From contig JAMWBK010000006.1 of NCBI GenBank assembly GCA_029953675.1, positions 186,001 to 250,000 of the forward strand: 64,000 bases of DNA, in the 5' to 3' direction. Of this stretch, positions 30,592 through 41,600 are shown in pieces. Source of the DNA: Rhodosorus marinus. Taxonomy: Eukaryota > Rhodophyta > Stylonematophyceae > Stylonematales > Stylonemataceae. Numbering within the stretch: the first letter of the stretch is position 1; each line of letters starts with the position of its first letter. The notes under the pieces were generated by a model, which saw only the letters and a program-made list of their open reading frames with translations, had not been told where the DNA came from and ran no database searches. The position numbers and the translations under genes are program-made.

Positions 30592-31599
30592 TCACAAGGG
30601 AACGTCAACTTCATCGTAGAGCTGTTTGACAAGTCTGTGAACGACGACCGGACTGCATCCGCCGTTGTCAGAAAGAAGAAGCGATATCATCTCCGCTGGA
30701 ACGAGGTCATTCGCTGGGTTGACAATGTTCACGTTCGGCATTTCCGAGGCAATCTCCTCGTTGAGTATTGTTGCTGGGTGTAGCAGCTTCACATCGGCCA
30801 TCGTGGATAGGGGAAACAGGGGGGTCAGTTTGTAGAGTTCCGCGCAAGAAACAACTGGCTTCGAGTAGTGACGAGCAACTGTTGTTACGAGTAGTGTCCC
30901 AGCTGGGGCGAGGAGAGATCCATTCGCGAGCACGGCCTCCCCCCCAATAATAACCTTATGTACACGCGGCATTACAGCGAATATGGCGGAATCTGGGATC
31001 AACGTGACCTCCAACTTGGCTTCCGAGGCAAGCACTTTCGCTAGACCGTGCCCATCACCCCGTGGAGAATTCTCCGCTATCACAACCTCAAACGTTCTCT
31101 TCTTTGCTGCCTCGAGAAGCAGTCTCTCAACTGTCGCGGACCGACCGAACGTCAAAATGACCTCCGCGGAGTGAATCTGTTCCGCTACTGCAGCATTAGT
31201 GACCATTGTATCACGAGTCTGGTTGAATTCATCCAGAAACAAAGACAGCGCCTCCTTGATATTCTCCTGTATCGAAAACTCCTCATCCGGATCATCAAAG
31301 GTCTCCTGAACCAGCTTGAGTACCCTCCGAGTCACATTCCCAATCACGTACTTGTAGTTCCCAGCAAGTCCAGCTAAATATCTCCCAACGGCCCTCAGGG
31401 ACCTGCGGACGTTGTCGAGCCCAGCCATACATGTAGCAACCGCGACAACCTTCAATACCTCCGCCGTTGTATTCGCAACGTCGGAAGAGTCCGTATAGCT
31501 TCCACGCAAAAGCTCATGGCTGAATGCCTCTACAAACTTCCAAGCCTTTTTGTGAGAAGACAGAGCCTTGATGGCAGCTTCAAGATCCTTCGTGTCCAT
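30592..31599 (-). CDS. EIF2B2: translation initiation factor eIF2B subunit beta
   Basis: Single exon, 335 residues (human 351). The N-terminal helical domain is followed by the regulatory-subunit Rossmann domain: NAAVAEQIHSAEVILTFGRS, FEVVIAENSP, GHGLAKVL, LIPDSAIFAVMPRVHKVIIG and ANGSLLAPAGTLLV, then KPVVSCAELYKLTPLFPL, all hallmarks of eIF2B alpha/beta/delta; the spacing and VHKVIIG wording favour beta. It is part of the decameric exchange factor that reloads eIF2 with GTP in the cytosol. The frame runs four codons upstream from TTG; ATG 31599 (MDTKDLEAAI) is used. Confidence 0.9.
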   Translation of the reverse strand: MDTKDLEAAIKALSSHKKAWKFVEAFSHELLRGSYTDSSDVANTTAEVLKVVAVATCMAGLDNVRRSLRAVGRYLAGLAGNYKYVIGNVTRRVLKLVQETFDDPDEEFSIQENIKEALSLFLDEFNQTRDTMVTNAAVAEQIHSAEVILTFGRSATVERLLLEAAKKRTFEVVIAENSPRGDGHGLAKVLASEAKLEVTLIPDSAIFAVMPRVHKVIIGGEAVLANGSLLAPAGTLLVTTVARHYSKPVVSCAELYKLTPLFPLSTMADVKLLHPATILNEEIASEMPNVNIVNPANDLVPAEMISLLLSDNGGCSPVVVHRLVKQLYDEVDVPL

Positions 31600-33822
31600 C
31601 CTGCCACGCAAGTCCCCTTACACGCTCAAAAAAATTTCTCACGCCAGTCCAGATACACACGCACTAGTCTTTCGCCACACTCTGGCGGGCATCGACTACC
31701 CAAAAATGCTCCAGCGGATGCTCCAACGGTTGTGCCAAATGTTTACACTCCTCAAATCCACTTGAAGATACCAAGAAGTCCACACAAACAGAAATCAGCT
31801 AATCCATTCCATGAGAACATTCCATCCGCAAATTCCTCCCCTTCACACAACCTACCTCGATCCAAACCAGCCTCAAATGTTAGATCCTTTCTATATCCCT
31901 TAATGTACAAACACTGCACCCATCCAAAGATCAAGTGCAGCAGAAAAAAGACATTCCAAAGCTCTCCTTCTTATCCCATCCCATCCCTTGCCATCCCTTC
32001 CCTTCCCCCTCTCCCAGAAGGAGCACCGATCAAAATCCTGGTCAAGTCCGGCAGTCCAACTACCAATGAAATCAATCACTTCCCATACGGAAAAAATTAT
32101 GAAAATCAATCTAATTTGTATATAATGATTGATACGCACTGCCTCCTCCAACTGGTCATTCCTATGACCAGTTGGCAGTGGACAGGTAAGAGCTTTGGCA
32201 GTGAAGGCTGTCGATGTTACAACTGGCCCCGATGGACCCATCAGATAAATTCTTTTCCTTTTGGTTTTCTTCTAATCCTTGGAGACGTATTTCAGAATTT
32301 GTTACGAGGTTCTGAGGCTCAGTTCACCCTGGAGACAGGTGCTGAGCTGCTGTGACCTTCTCTCGGATAAGAGAGGGCGTGGACTTTTGGTTTGTTGTCT
32401 GGGACAAGGTAGTGATGTGTTGGTTGGTGTTGATGAAGGAGTTTCGGTTGTATGGGAAGGTTGGGAAAGTGGACCTCATCATCGTCATCTCTTTACTCTG
32501 AGGTTAGGACCCGTGAAGTCTACTCGTTTATAACACGATTCCAGAGCGCAGAGCAAGAGCACAGTTGTCCTTAACAACCGGGGCACTTGACTGTGGATAT
32601 TCATTTGAAAATGATGGTACATAAAACACCTCGACCATCCGCCGTTGTATGAGCCTTTTTTCTCTTAGACGATCGTATCAAAGACAATCTTCGAGACTGT
32701 GGACATTACCACGCGAATCTCCTCCTGGAATACTTCCACATGCTCGACCCGTGTCATCCACGGGACGACTGCTTCAGGAACGCTTGTAGGCATTTCGGGT
32801 TATATGTCTCGCTTTGCTCTTGTCGAATCCTCTTTCTCAGCGGTTTTGGAACAAAGTGTTTCATGGTGGGTATTGCCTGAGGATCCCTAGCTATATACTC
32901 ATGCACTTGGGGTACTATTTTTGACATATTAAAATTGTAGGTCCAACGCACTCAGATGATGAAATTCCCACCTTACAGAAGCACGGCTTTCGTACTTTGC
33001 GCCAGTACGCTGCCAATGGGTGGCCCAATGTCGCGCACCCGCTTCATTTCTGATTTAGAGCGAGGGATAGTTTCCGCTCCCTTGAAATAGAGCACGCTTG
33101 ACGATGTCATGTAGCCAGATCTCAGTACACTATCCAAGGCATTTTTGGTACTGCTCTCAATTAATCTCTCGTGGTTTTTGCTCAGCCGGACTGTGTGATC
33201 ATAGCGTCTTCTGCTCTCCGCAAACGAGGAGGATATAAGATAATTTCCAAGCATATGTCTTAGGTCTCACCGTTCCTTCTGAGTGCGTGTTTCAATCTTG
33301 TGCCTCCCCACACAGACGACACATCAACGGTCAATCATCGTATCCACATCCCCCCAAAAAAAATTATTGAAAAGGTTCTCTCCACACAACGCAAAAACCG
33401 AAAAATAAGGAGTGCTTTCAAGCGTCATATTGGCTGACGTAAGAATCAGGCGTGATCCCGAGAAAGATTCGATCCTTGAAAGTTGAGAAACTTTTCCATT
33501 AAAGTGTCGATCTCGTTTGTGCTTAATACTTTTTTGGCTTTTTGTTTAGAATTCCGTTGGCCAGGCTAGGGGGTTACGATTTGGCGGATGTTACTTTCTC
33601 GTCGTGAGCAGGCGGAAAAAAAGGCTTTTAAAAGAATTGGTCTTGAGTTGCTTAACCGGAAAGGGCGGTGGGTGGGGAGGTTGGGACGCTGAGAAGGAGA
33701 GTTGGAGGAACGATAGTTGCGATCGTTGAAGGCTTGTTTGTTAGGTGGTCTTTTGCTGAGGTTTCATCCTTGTAGCCTGAATACCTGCGTATCTGGAAGG
33801 ATTGAAAAGTACCAACGACCGA
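31600..33822. other. intergenic with a stem-loop and one Cys/His-rich open stretch
   Basis: No gene is supported. A stem-loop lies at 32137-32180. At about 32670-32880 one plus-strand frame, after a pyrimidine-rich CTCTTAG, reads CGHYHANLLLEYFHMLDPCH and DDCFRNACRHFG, with unusual Cys/His density, but I found no partner exons. The remaining frames are short. Confidence 0.4.
32137..32180 (+). other. bulged stem-loop
   Basis: A perfect 12-bp inner stem (32148-32159 with 32164-32175) has a 4-base loop TCCT, and an outer 5-bp stem continues after a 6-base one-sided bulge. It is in non-coding sequence about 550 bp upstream of the eIF2B-beta start codon. Confidence 0.55.
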
Positions 33823-34584
33823 ATGGAGACTCCAACTTCTTACCTTCAGGAGCCGATTGCGACCTTGGATTCTAGGAAGCAGCCGAAAATGATGACTGAT
33901 TTTGACGAAACTGGGCATCGTAAGGACAACAAGTTGAGGACATCCAAGGTGCTTCCTTTGCAGATTTACCTCATGCAGAACAGTCAGGCTGTGTTTGAGC
34001 GTGGTGAGAATGTTGTGTTCGCCCCGACAGACCCCGAGTTTACGTCGCTGAAAGATGCACTCCCAATCTACGAAACGAAATGGGAGAGAGAGGGGTCCAT
34101 ACACGGGTATATTCTTCGGGAAAAGGAGACAAAGCGCGAACTGCTGAAAGTACACGTGCATGCTAATACAGATTCACCGTTTGCTAAAATGTTCACTGGG
34201 TTGATCAACAATCCGTTAAACAAGTACGACGTGAAAAACCTCGGCCTCTACAGTGATCTGAAACGTGGTCAGTTGCTGGGCACAATCGAGGAGGTTTTTC
34301 CGGACAACCGGGTCTTCAAGCCGAAGAACGACTTCTGCCCGAGATTGGAGATGCAGGTCACCAAAACCTTAGGGCTTCACTATTACATGGCAGTCACAGA
34401 TATTACGGAGCCCATTGGCCAAGTTCAAACCGATGTGCTCGGTAGATTTGCCCCACGAAGCGAAGCGTACAAGTTGTCCTTGAGACATTGCACAAGGGAA
34501 GAGGGCTTGCTGTGGATAACCATGCTTATTGCAACAGATATGAAGCGCCGAAAGTCGACGAATAACAAATGGCGAAGAGTTTAA
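33823..34584 (+). CDS. uncharacterised protein, possible tubby-fold (LOR/scramblase-like)
   Basis: Single exon, 253 residues, soluble apart from one hydrophobic end. Strand-rich sequence alternates charged turns with NLGLYSDLKRGQLLGTIEEV, DFCPRLEMQVTKT and EPIGQVQTDVLGRF, and the last helix is LLWITMLIATDMKRR. That ending recalls the buried C-terminal helix of LURP-one/phospholipid-scramblase (tubby-like) proteins, where a D----LLA---LID pattern occurs. No Ca-binding or lipid-anchor motif is visible. I do not recognise the protein with confidence. The frame opens seven codons earlier with TTG; ATG 33823 is preferred. Convergent with the shikimate-kinase-like gene, 54 bp apart. Confidence 0.5.
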   Translation: METPTSYLQEPIATLDSRKQPKMMTDFDETGHRKDNKLRTSKVLPLQIYLMQNSQAVFERGENVVFAPTDPEFTSLKDALPIYETKWEREGSIHGYILREKETKRELLKVHVHANTDSPFAKMFTGLINNPLNKYDVKNLGLYSDLKRGQLLGTIEEVFPDNRVFKPKNDFCPRLEMQVTKTLGLHYYMAVTDITEPIGQVQTDVLGRFAPRSEAYKLSLRHCTREEGLLWITMLIATDMKRRKSTNNKWRRV

Positions 34585-34638
34585 AGTTGTGATGTGAGAA
34601 ACTTGTGCAGCGGGCTAGTCGGCACTGATCATCGCTTC

Positions 34639-35616
34639 TCAAAACCCGCTCTTGTAGCAAGGGGAGAGCAAGTCCGCTGTGATTTCAAGCAGGTCGTCGC
34701 ATGAGATATCATAGGAGAGGCTGGTCTCTGCAGGTATTGACACGTGTGCCAGTTGCGCGTACTGTTTTCGCCTGGTGGCCAAGAGCTCGGGGTAGCACCT
34801 GCATAGGAATGCATGATAGTTAGCATGAATCGAATTTGACGACTGCCATGGATGCTGATATCAACGCTTCAGAAAGTTGAGCACTGTCCAACCTCCTCAG
34901 CGCTTTATCCCCATCCTCGCCATCCATCTGATTGTACGAGTCTCCCCACGAGACTGGCTTGGGCGTTTTGAAATAGTTTTCTATCATCTCTGAGACCATA
35001 TCGTCAGATGCGAGGAAGTGGACCACGAGGAACTTGTCCCTTAGACTTTGTAGAACTGGTCGAGGCATATAAATTACTGATCCTGTTGTATCCAGAACAA
35101 AGTTTTTTCCTTCTTCCGGGTCCACGGATGCAGTGATTCTCTCCTCGATTTCCAAATACTTCTTTTCGTTCTTCTTGAACCGATCTTCGTATGGGAAACC
35201 CATCCATTGTGCCATCCCTGTGCCAAAAGCATCGAAATTTGATGAAGCTGGTGAGTATTTCCTCCTATTCTCGGTCGTCTCTGTAGGCTAGGGGTTTCCG
35301 AACTCGACTCGTTACCTTCAATTCCTTTGTAGCCTAGAGCCTCGAGCTCGGGCAAAATCGCTTCTTCTATTTCTTCGTCCACACTTATCATGTTGAATCC
35401 ACGGCTTTCTCGAAGCTGGTTCGACCTAAAGGACTTTCCACAGTTCGACATTCCAACGAAACACAACCGCGTACTTCCATCCTCCAACTGCTTCTTAAAA
35501 GCTCTCCGATTCGGCGCTCCTGAAGCTAAAACCCGACATCTCCTACGAGATCGAGCACTATCAACTCCAACCCGTCCTATGCCAACTCCCAAGAAACAAA
35601 CCACACCACCATCCAT
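34639..35616 (-). CDS. shikimate-kinase-fold P-loop protein, plastid
   Basis: Exons 35616-35316, 35217-34893 and 34798-34639 give 261 residues. A basic leader (MDGGVVCFLGVGIGRVG ... SRRRCRV) is followed by a Walker A motif RLCFVGMSNCGKS, then ISVDEEIEEAI, GMAQWMGFPYEDRFKKNE and FVLDTTGSVIYMP. These match the order of shikimate kinase (P-loop, D-x-D, helix with FR, then GGG), but the GGG shikimate-binding triad reads TTG and the FR Arg is Lys. ATP binding is likely; shikimate is unlikely as substrate. The middle intron uses a weak GTTGGA donor, chosen because it restores ALRRCYPELLATRR. The frame opens upstream with TTG only. Confidence 0.68.
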
Positions 35617-35829
35617 CCTTCCGAACGCTCTCAGTCCAAAATCACACAATCCACTCCCACTATTCCTGCTCTTAACCAAAACTCAGATTCTTTTCCTCCA
35701 CTCACGCTCTGCTCTATAAATATACGCTTGTCGTTCCTCATCAAGCAAACAATCCATTCCTTCAAGGAACGAAAAACATCTACATTTTGAAAACCGATTC
35801 GATCTCATCACAAAACTCCGGATCTCCGT
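35617..35829. promoter_or_regulatory. 5' flank of the kinase-like gene
   Basis: A TATAAATA lies at 35715-35722 in plus sense, about 100 bp from the kinase-like start codon but in the opposite orientation (TATTTATA in minus sense), so it would rather serve rightward transcription. Nothing else is seen. Confidence 0.3.
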
Positions 35830-36490
35830 CATGGTCGCAATCCAAACGCGGAGCCGAGAGGCCGGATACTAGAGCCGAGAGGAGGGCGTGCCTCATGGTA
35901 CTTCGAATGTCCCAAGTGAAGGAGGGCTTGCTGCTCAGTGAGAAGTATCGACGGGATCACGTACCTGTGTGCGAGGACTGGTATTGAGATTTCGCCCTTG
36001 TTCAATGCTGCTGAGCAAGAACTCGGGGCGGATACGATTGCTTCAGTCCGAGACAAAGAATTTGTAGAGTACGTTTTGAATAGATTTGGAGGTATTACTG
36101 TGTAGGACGTGTGCTTGTGAGATGACTTGAGCAGATGATCAGCGGTTGTTTGCTGATTCTTCCCTGCGGAATGCTATGGAATTGTTTGGGTAAACGCCAT
36201 CCCTGTCTTCTCGTTCAGGAGAGCCAGTGGTTCGACCTGCTTTGTATTCGAGCAACTTCTACCGTCCTTCTCCTCGCATGGATGGTCGAAGAGGATAGAA
36301 TGGAAGGGTCTAGAGGAAAGGAAATCTGTGCTTGAAGATATGGGGCTGCATCAAAAACAGTGCTCGCTATTCAATTGTTCCGAAGCGATTGAACCAAGCC
36401 TTTTTGCCCTGCACTGTCTTCTACGTGTTTATCTACAAGCCCAGTCTCCTAAAGAAGAGGGATCAACAGAGAGCTAGGCTCCCTTCATCC
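35830..36490 (+). other. candidate unidentified split gene
   Basis: Three plus-strand stretches look protein-like but lie in different frames: RRACLMVLRMSQVKEGLLLS (about 35880-35955), IEISPLFNAAEQELGADTIA (35985-36075), and a 113-codon open stretch at about 36142-36482 with YGIVWVNAIPVFSFRRASGS and SLFALHCLLRVYLQAQSP. I could not find GT-AG joins linking all three. It could be a real multi-exon gene or one decaying by frameshifts. No family is assigned. Confidence 0.3.
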
Positions 36491-36710
36491 TTAAGGGCAC
36501 CTACCATTTGCCAATGGACCAGGCCGTTCAGAAGTCGCAAGGGAGCGTTTAGTACGAAATAAGTTCAAGGTGAGTACGCATTGCCTGAGAGTCAGCTAAA
36601 CGGGAACAGGACGCAGTTCAACAAACCGACGTGCTTCCGTTTCGGCGGAATCCTAAAGTACAGTTCAGTTTCCAGCCTGCTCGGAGGCTTTTTCCACGTC
36701 TATGTTCACG

Positions 36711-37538
36711 TTATTGGGCCGGCTTGTCATATACCTTGCCCGCCTTAACTTGATAAACCTTCGTAAGATCGTCGAGGTATATACCAGTCAACCGATCTCC
36801 GTAAACACATCCAGTGTCAAGTCCGATTGAGAAGTCATGTCTCTGTAACCTTCGTTTAGCATCGTGTCCGAAGCAGACGAGCTCCGGTCCCGGCCAGACA
36901 AACCCTATTGGCGATCCCTCAGAGACACTCGTTGTTGATCTCATGGTTCCATCGGAATCTGTAACAACGTTTCGGGCCGAGACCATGGTCTCTGCGCTCT
37001 GTTCTTCCAGTGGCAAGTTTGGAATCAACCCCGCGTGAACAACGATCGCGTGCATTGAGGGAATGCTAATGGTGAACGGTAGTCTAGCCAGCCACCTTAC
37101 ATCGTCGTCGGTGAGGCCAGTGATCCAGCGATAACGCTCGATGGGCAGCAACTCTTTATTGCCCGAGTAGTAGGTCCGAACACGGCGGAGTACGGCCTCC
37201 TCATTGTTCCCGCGCACAGCTAAAGCCCCAATTTGTCTCGCATACCGCAGAGCAGCAATGCTATCGGGGCCCTTATTGACGACATCACCGGCCAAGACTA
37301 CGACAGTAGTTCTCAAATCCACATCTGCCTTCTTCAACAGAAGCTTAAACTCGTCAATACATCCGTGGATATCACCGATCACGAAAACCCGCTTGTCAGT
37401 AACCAGTTGTTTGTGCCTCACAACAGGGCTACTAGGAATCTTCAAGCGGCTTGGTCTCCCCCTCAACCACAAACGGCTAAACCAAAGACCAACAAGAGTG
37501 GGCAATCCGATAAAACACAAAACTCTCAACGTCTTCAT
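36711..37538 (-). CDS. ApaH-like metallophosphatase (ALPH), membrane-anchored
   Basis: Single exon, 275 residues. A membrane anchor lies at about residues 7-25. The phosphoesterase motifs follow: VIGDIHGC (53-60), GDVVNKGPDS (84-93), RGNNEEAVL (109-117), VVHAGL (166-171) and the ALPH-type CFGHDAKRRLQ (about 230-240), then GLDTGCVYGDRL. The GDxxNKGP and FGHDAxR forms place it with ApaH-like phosphatases rather than PPP protein phosphatases. In trypanosomes a family member decaps mRNA; other members cleave dinucleoside or inorganic polyphosphates. The third motif is GNNE, where GNHE/GNHD is usual. The frame starts one codon earlier with TTG; ATG 37538 is used. Confidence 0.8.
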   Translation of the reverse strand: MKTLRVLCFIGLPTLVGLWFSRLWLRGRPSRLKIPSSPVVRHKQLVTDKRVFVIGDIHGCIDEFKLLLKKADVDLRTTVVVLAGDVVNKGPDSIAALRYARQIGALAVRGNNEEAVLRRVRTYYSGNKELLPIERYRWITGLTDDDVRWLARLPFTISIPSMHAIVVHAGLIPNLPLEEQSAETMVSARNVVTDSDGTMRSTTSVSEGSPIGFVWPGPELVCFGHDAKRRLQRHDFSIGLDTGCVYGDRLTGIYLDDLTKVYQVKAGKVYDKPAQ

Positions 37539-38684
37539 CAAGCATCCACATTATCCGACGAACTTGATGCGGCACTTGATTCTTTCCTTAAGTGACAATC
37601 TATGTCTTGGATTGAGGTTTTCGTCTTGCCAATGACCGCAGCGTGAGCTACCACACCCATCCGCCGCCATTCAACTACTGATGAAAGAAAAAAATAAGGA
37701 GATTGAGAGCCCCTCAGAGATTGCTTCTACTGAGCCAATTTCCCAATACTTCCAAATGAGCTGGGGAAAGCGCTTTCTCCAGCTCACCCCCAGCGCGCAT
37801 TTGTCAAAGGCAAGTAATCCCCATCACCTGCTCCTGGGCAAACGAGCAAAACTAGATGGAAATTTAGGAAACCTTTGGTAATTGGCCGTGATAACTTTCA
37901 GGGGGTGTTTTGGATTGGGTCCGGTTTTGAAAATGATGCTTCTTCTGCTCCATTCCCACGAGCTTCACCCACACGCAGCAAACCATCTTACCAACCTCAT
38001 ACGGACATGAGGATGGCCCCGTCGAGTGAGTTTGTTGTATATCTAGTGGCCCTTTCGGATGATTTTCAAGCTTGGATTACATTTTCCTTATGTGAATGTC
38101 CAGTTGAATCTTACGCTACACCATCAGTACGATTCTCACCATCACATCTCCAATGCATACCAACGCGTCCTATACCGAGCTCATTTGGCACATGCGGAAA
38201 TTTGGCTTTCGTTCAATAGAATGCCAAGGGAATCCCAAATTGGATTTCAATCTCCATCTATTTTCCTTCATTTGCAAAGCACCATCAACGCCGTTTTGTC
38301 ACAAATTTGATGGTTTTACATGGACCAACACCAGATTATTAGAAAATAGCTCTCCAGATTGGGTTTGGAGGAATAGCTTGGAAAGCAGTAAGGTATCTGG
38401 CTCTCAGCAGGGAGGAAGGTATCTGGTAAGGATGGCTCTAAGGAGGGAGGAAGGTATCTGATAAGGATGGCTCTAAGGAGGGAGGAAGGTATCTGAAGCA
38501 GAAAAGGTTGAAGAAGCGAGAACAAAATCCCTTGTTTGAGACCTGGTTTTGTTTCTCTTGGATAGCAGGTGAAGAGTTTCTCATTCGCGAGGTGAGGAGT
38601 CTGGAAACGCACGGCATGGTTGATGTGAGAGAATATTCGGCATGATTGCTGGTGGCTTATGTGTCGTTGGGGTTGGGGTTCGAT
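37539..38684. other. intergenic with short tandem repeat
   Basis: No supported gene. A 35-bp tandem repeat lies at its right end (listed separately), about 190 bp before the PPR start codon. Confidence 0.5.
38411..38495 (+). repeat. 35-bp tandem repeat, about 2.4 copies
   Basis: The unit begins GGAGGAAGGTATCTG and continues with TAAGGATGGCTCTAAGGA. Copies start at 38411, 38446 and 38481 (partial) and differ by one base. A degenerate piece precedes it at 38388-38402. It lies in the upstream flank of the PPR gene. Confidence 0.85.
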
Positions 38685-41600
38685 ATGGATATGGGTGAAG
38701 AGTCGTGCAGGAAAACAGCGACGTTTTGTAGGCCCTTGTTTTTGGAGAATTCAGTAGTCTGGAAACGCAGTAGACGGCCGAGGTCTGCGTCGTGTTTGCT
38801 CTGTGAAAATGGAAGCGTGGACCGCGGAGATACGAAAGGTTTCTGGAAGACCGCAAGCTCTCTGAAATGCTCGGGGGATGCGAATCGGCTGAGGGAACTT
38901 GTAGACGGGCTACGGAAGGCACCGGTGACAGTTGCAGCTCCCGACTACACGGACCTGAAGCTCCATATGATGGTTCTGCAGGCGTTCTTCTCCAGGGACA
39001 ATGTACAGGGCGCCATGGATCACTTTGAAGATATGAAAGTTTATGGAGCGAGACCAGATGTAGTCATCTACAATTTTCTCATGAGCAACCTCGCGCGGCG
39101 TAGACGTCTAAAGGGTCTTTTCAAATTGAGAAAGGAAATGGAGGGCTACGGAATTCCAATGGACGCATGTTCGTATTCAGCTCTGATTCACGGCTACGCT
39201 GTTGTTGGAAACATCCAAATGGCGTGGTCCTTCTACGACGAAATGAGAAGCCGGCACATTGTGCCAAACGAGAGTGTGTTTGGCAACCTCGCCAGCGCTG
39301 CTTCAAAGAGTGGGGATGTTAGAAAAGTTGAGCAAGCAATCAGGAACATGCTTTCATACAAAATCAGACCCAACCAATACGTATACAACGCACTTATAAG
39401 TGCCTCTGCGAAGAGCGCTGACATCCACACGGCCATCGCAACCTTTGTCAGAATGCAGAAGGAAAAGATTAGACCTGATACGGTCACTTTCACGACTCTA
39501 ATGGCTGCTTATGCAGCAGTGAACGATCTAGAAGGAGTCGTAACAACGTATAACGAATTCGTTTTACGCGATCTGGAACCCGATGTTTTTATAATGTGTG
39601 AGCTGATCAAAGCTCACGCACGACTCGGCAAAGTCGAAGATGCAGAAAGGTGCTTTCGAGGCATGAAGAAGAGCGGATTAAATCCTGACCGGATCGTCTA
39701 CAGCGTTATGATCAAAGCTTATGGTCGAAGAGGGTCTGCTGACAAGGTCAGTCGCCTCCTTGAGAACACCGTCCTTCCTTGTTTCCGCTTGAAGTGTCTC
39801 ACCATGCTGAACACAACGTGCACACCGTGATTTCGATGTCTTTGGATCTGGTTTAGGCCAGGGAAATGTTTGAAGAGATGTGCGATGAAGGTATAAAACC
39901 AAACAGTGTGGTTTTCAATGAACTCATGGACGCGTACAACAAAGCTCGAGACCACGATGCCGCAATTCGAGCGTTTTCGCAAATGCAAGGTTTTCACGTT
40001 CGACCAAATTCGTGGGCTTATACCACCCTTATCCATGCGTACGCTCGTAAAGGAGATTTGAAGGGAGCCGAGAACGCTCTAGAGGACATGTTGAAGCGGA
40101 AGTTTAGGCCCTTTACTGCGACATTCACGACCCTCATCGATGGTTTTGCAAACGTAAGTTGTATTGTGCCTGTAGGACGGGAGGCGTCCACGTCTTCTCT
40201 ATTCTGATGGCAGATGTTGTCTCGTTCTTGGGATCTCCACTAGGCTGGCAATGTACGCAAGGCGATACACTATTACTCAAGGATCAAATGTGACCAGTCG
40301 ATGCCGTTGGACTCGCGTGTGTTCAATTCGATCATGCGTGCTTACTTTCACGCGGGTTATTTCACCCGAGTTGATAGACAATACAAGGATATGCTGCGCA
40401 GAGGGGTAAAGCCGGATGCACACACCTACAGCATGTTGATAGAAGCAAATTCTGCAATAGGTAGAGGTGAAATGATTGAGCTTCTACTGAAAGACATGAA
40501 GGAGAGGGGAGTACAATCGGATGAGGTGGTGGAGTCATCCGTTCTTCGGGGCTATTTCAACAACTTTGGGGCTGATGCAGCTGAAAAGTACCTTCAGAGC
40601 TTGGGGACCGTGCTCGACAAGCATCTGCTGACGATGATCGCACTGTTTGTGGATCGAGGCCAAAGCCAGCTCGCAGTTGAGTACTGCAGGAGGACAAAGT
40701 CCATGGGAGTGACCAACAAGCGACTCCTCGCCGTGTGGGTGCAGGCGCTGCTTCAGAGCGGCGACCGAGAGGGTTGTGTCTCCATTGTCCACGAGTTTGC
40801 TGAGGCTGGCGTCTTCGTTGAATGTGAATCTGTGAAGAGGATCATCGAAAGCAATCTGTTTACTGATGAAGAGGCCCGGGACTTGTTCAAGGGTTTGGGG
40901 TATTCAGTGGTTCTCGGATCAATGCTAAACGCGTACGCCAAGCTTGGAAAGTTCGACCAAGTAGAAGCGTTGGAGGTGGATCGTGAAAGACGGGGCATCC
41001 CGCGCTCGGTGGAGGGAACCCTTGCCTTTCTTAGCCTTCAAGCAATGAATGGCGAGAGCTCGCTTCAGTCCGGGATCACGGAACTCCAGTATCAGCGGGT
41101 GCTCGTAGAAAGAAATCTTTTGAGTTCTGTTCTCCAGATCTTGTCGGAGGGCGGATGCGCAGCCGCAGCTTTGGTCGTATTCGAAGAGATATCTCGTCGC
41201 GGATGGATTCCTACGCTGGCCTGTTATAATTCAGCGATGGCCGCCTACGCAAGACTAAAGCGACCTACCGATATTTTGAGACTAATGAACACCATGCGCA
41301 GGGAGCACTTTGCTCCGGATACAACGAGCTACAACAAGCTGATTGAGGCGTATCTAGCGCAGCTCAAGCTTGCCGAAGCTGTGAGAGTTCTTCACGATAT
41401 GAGGAAGGAGGAGGTGGTGCCGAACGTTGCGACTTTTCATATTTTGATGCGCTCGCATGTGAAGTTGGAGGACTCGAGCATGTTCACTGCCCTGTATATG
41501 GAGCTTTTGCGCCAAGGACTGAAACCGAACGCCATTACAACATCAATGCTCAGTCAAGCATTGTCCCACGACAAGAGCGTGCCTCAACAGTCTGAGGACC

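Noticed and set aside
31516-32355. 279-codon plus-strand frame
   Set aside because: It begins antisense to eIF2B-beta and continues into spacer; low-complexity Pro/Ser content with no domain.
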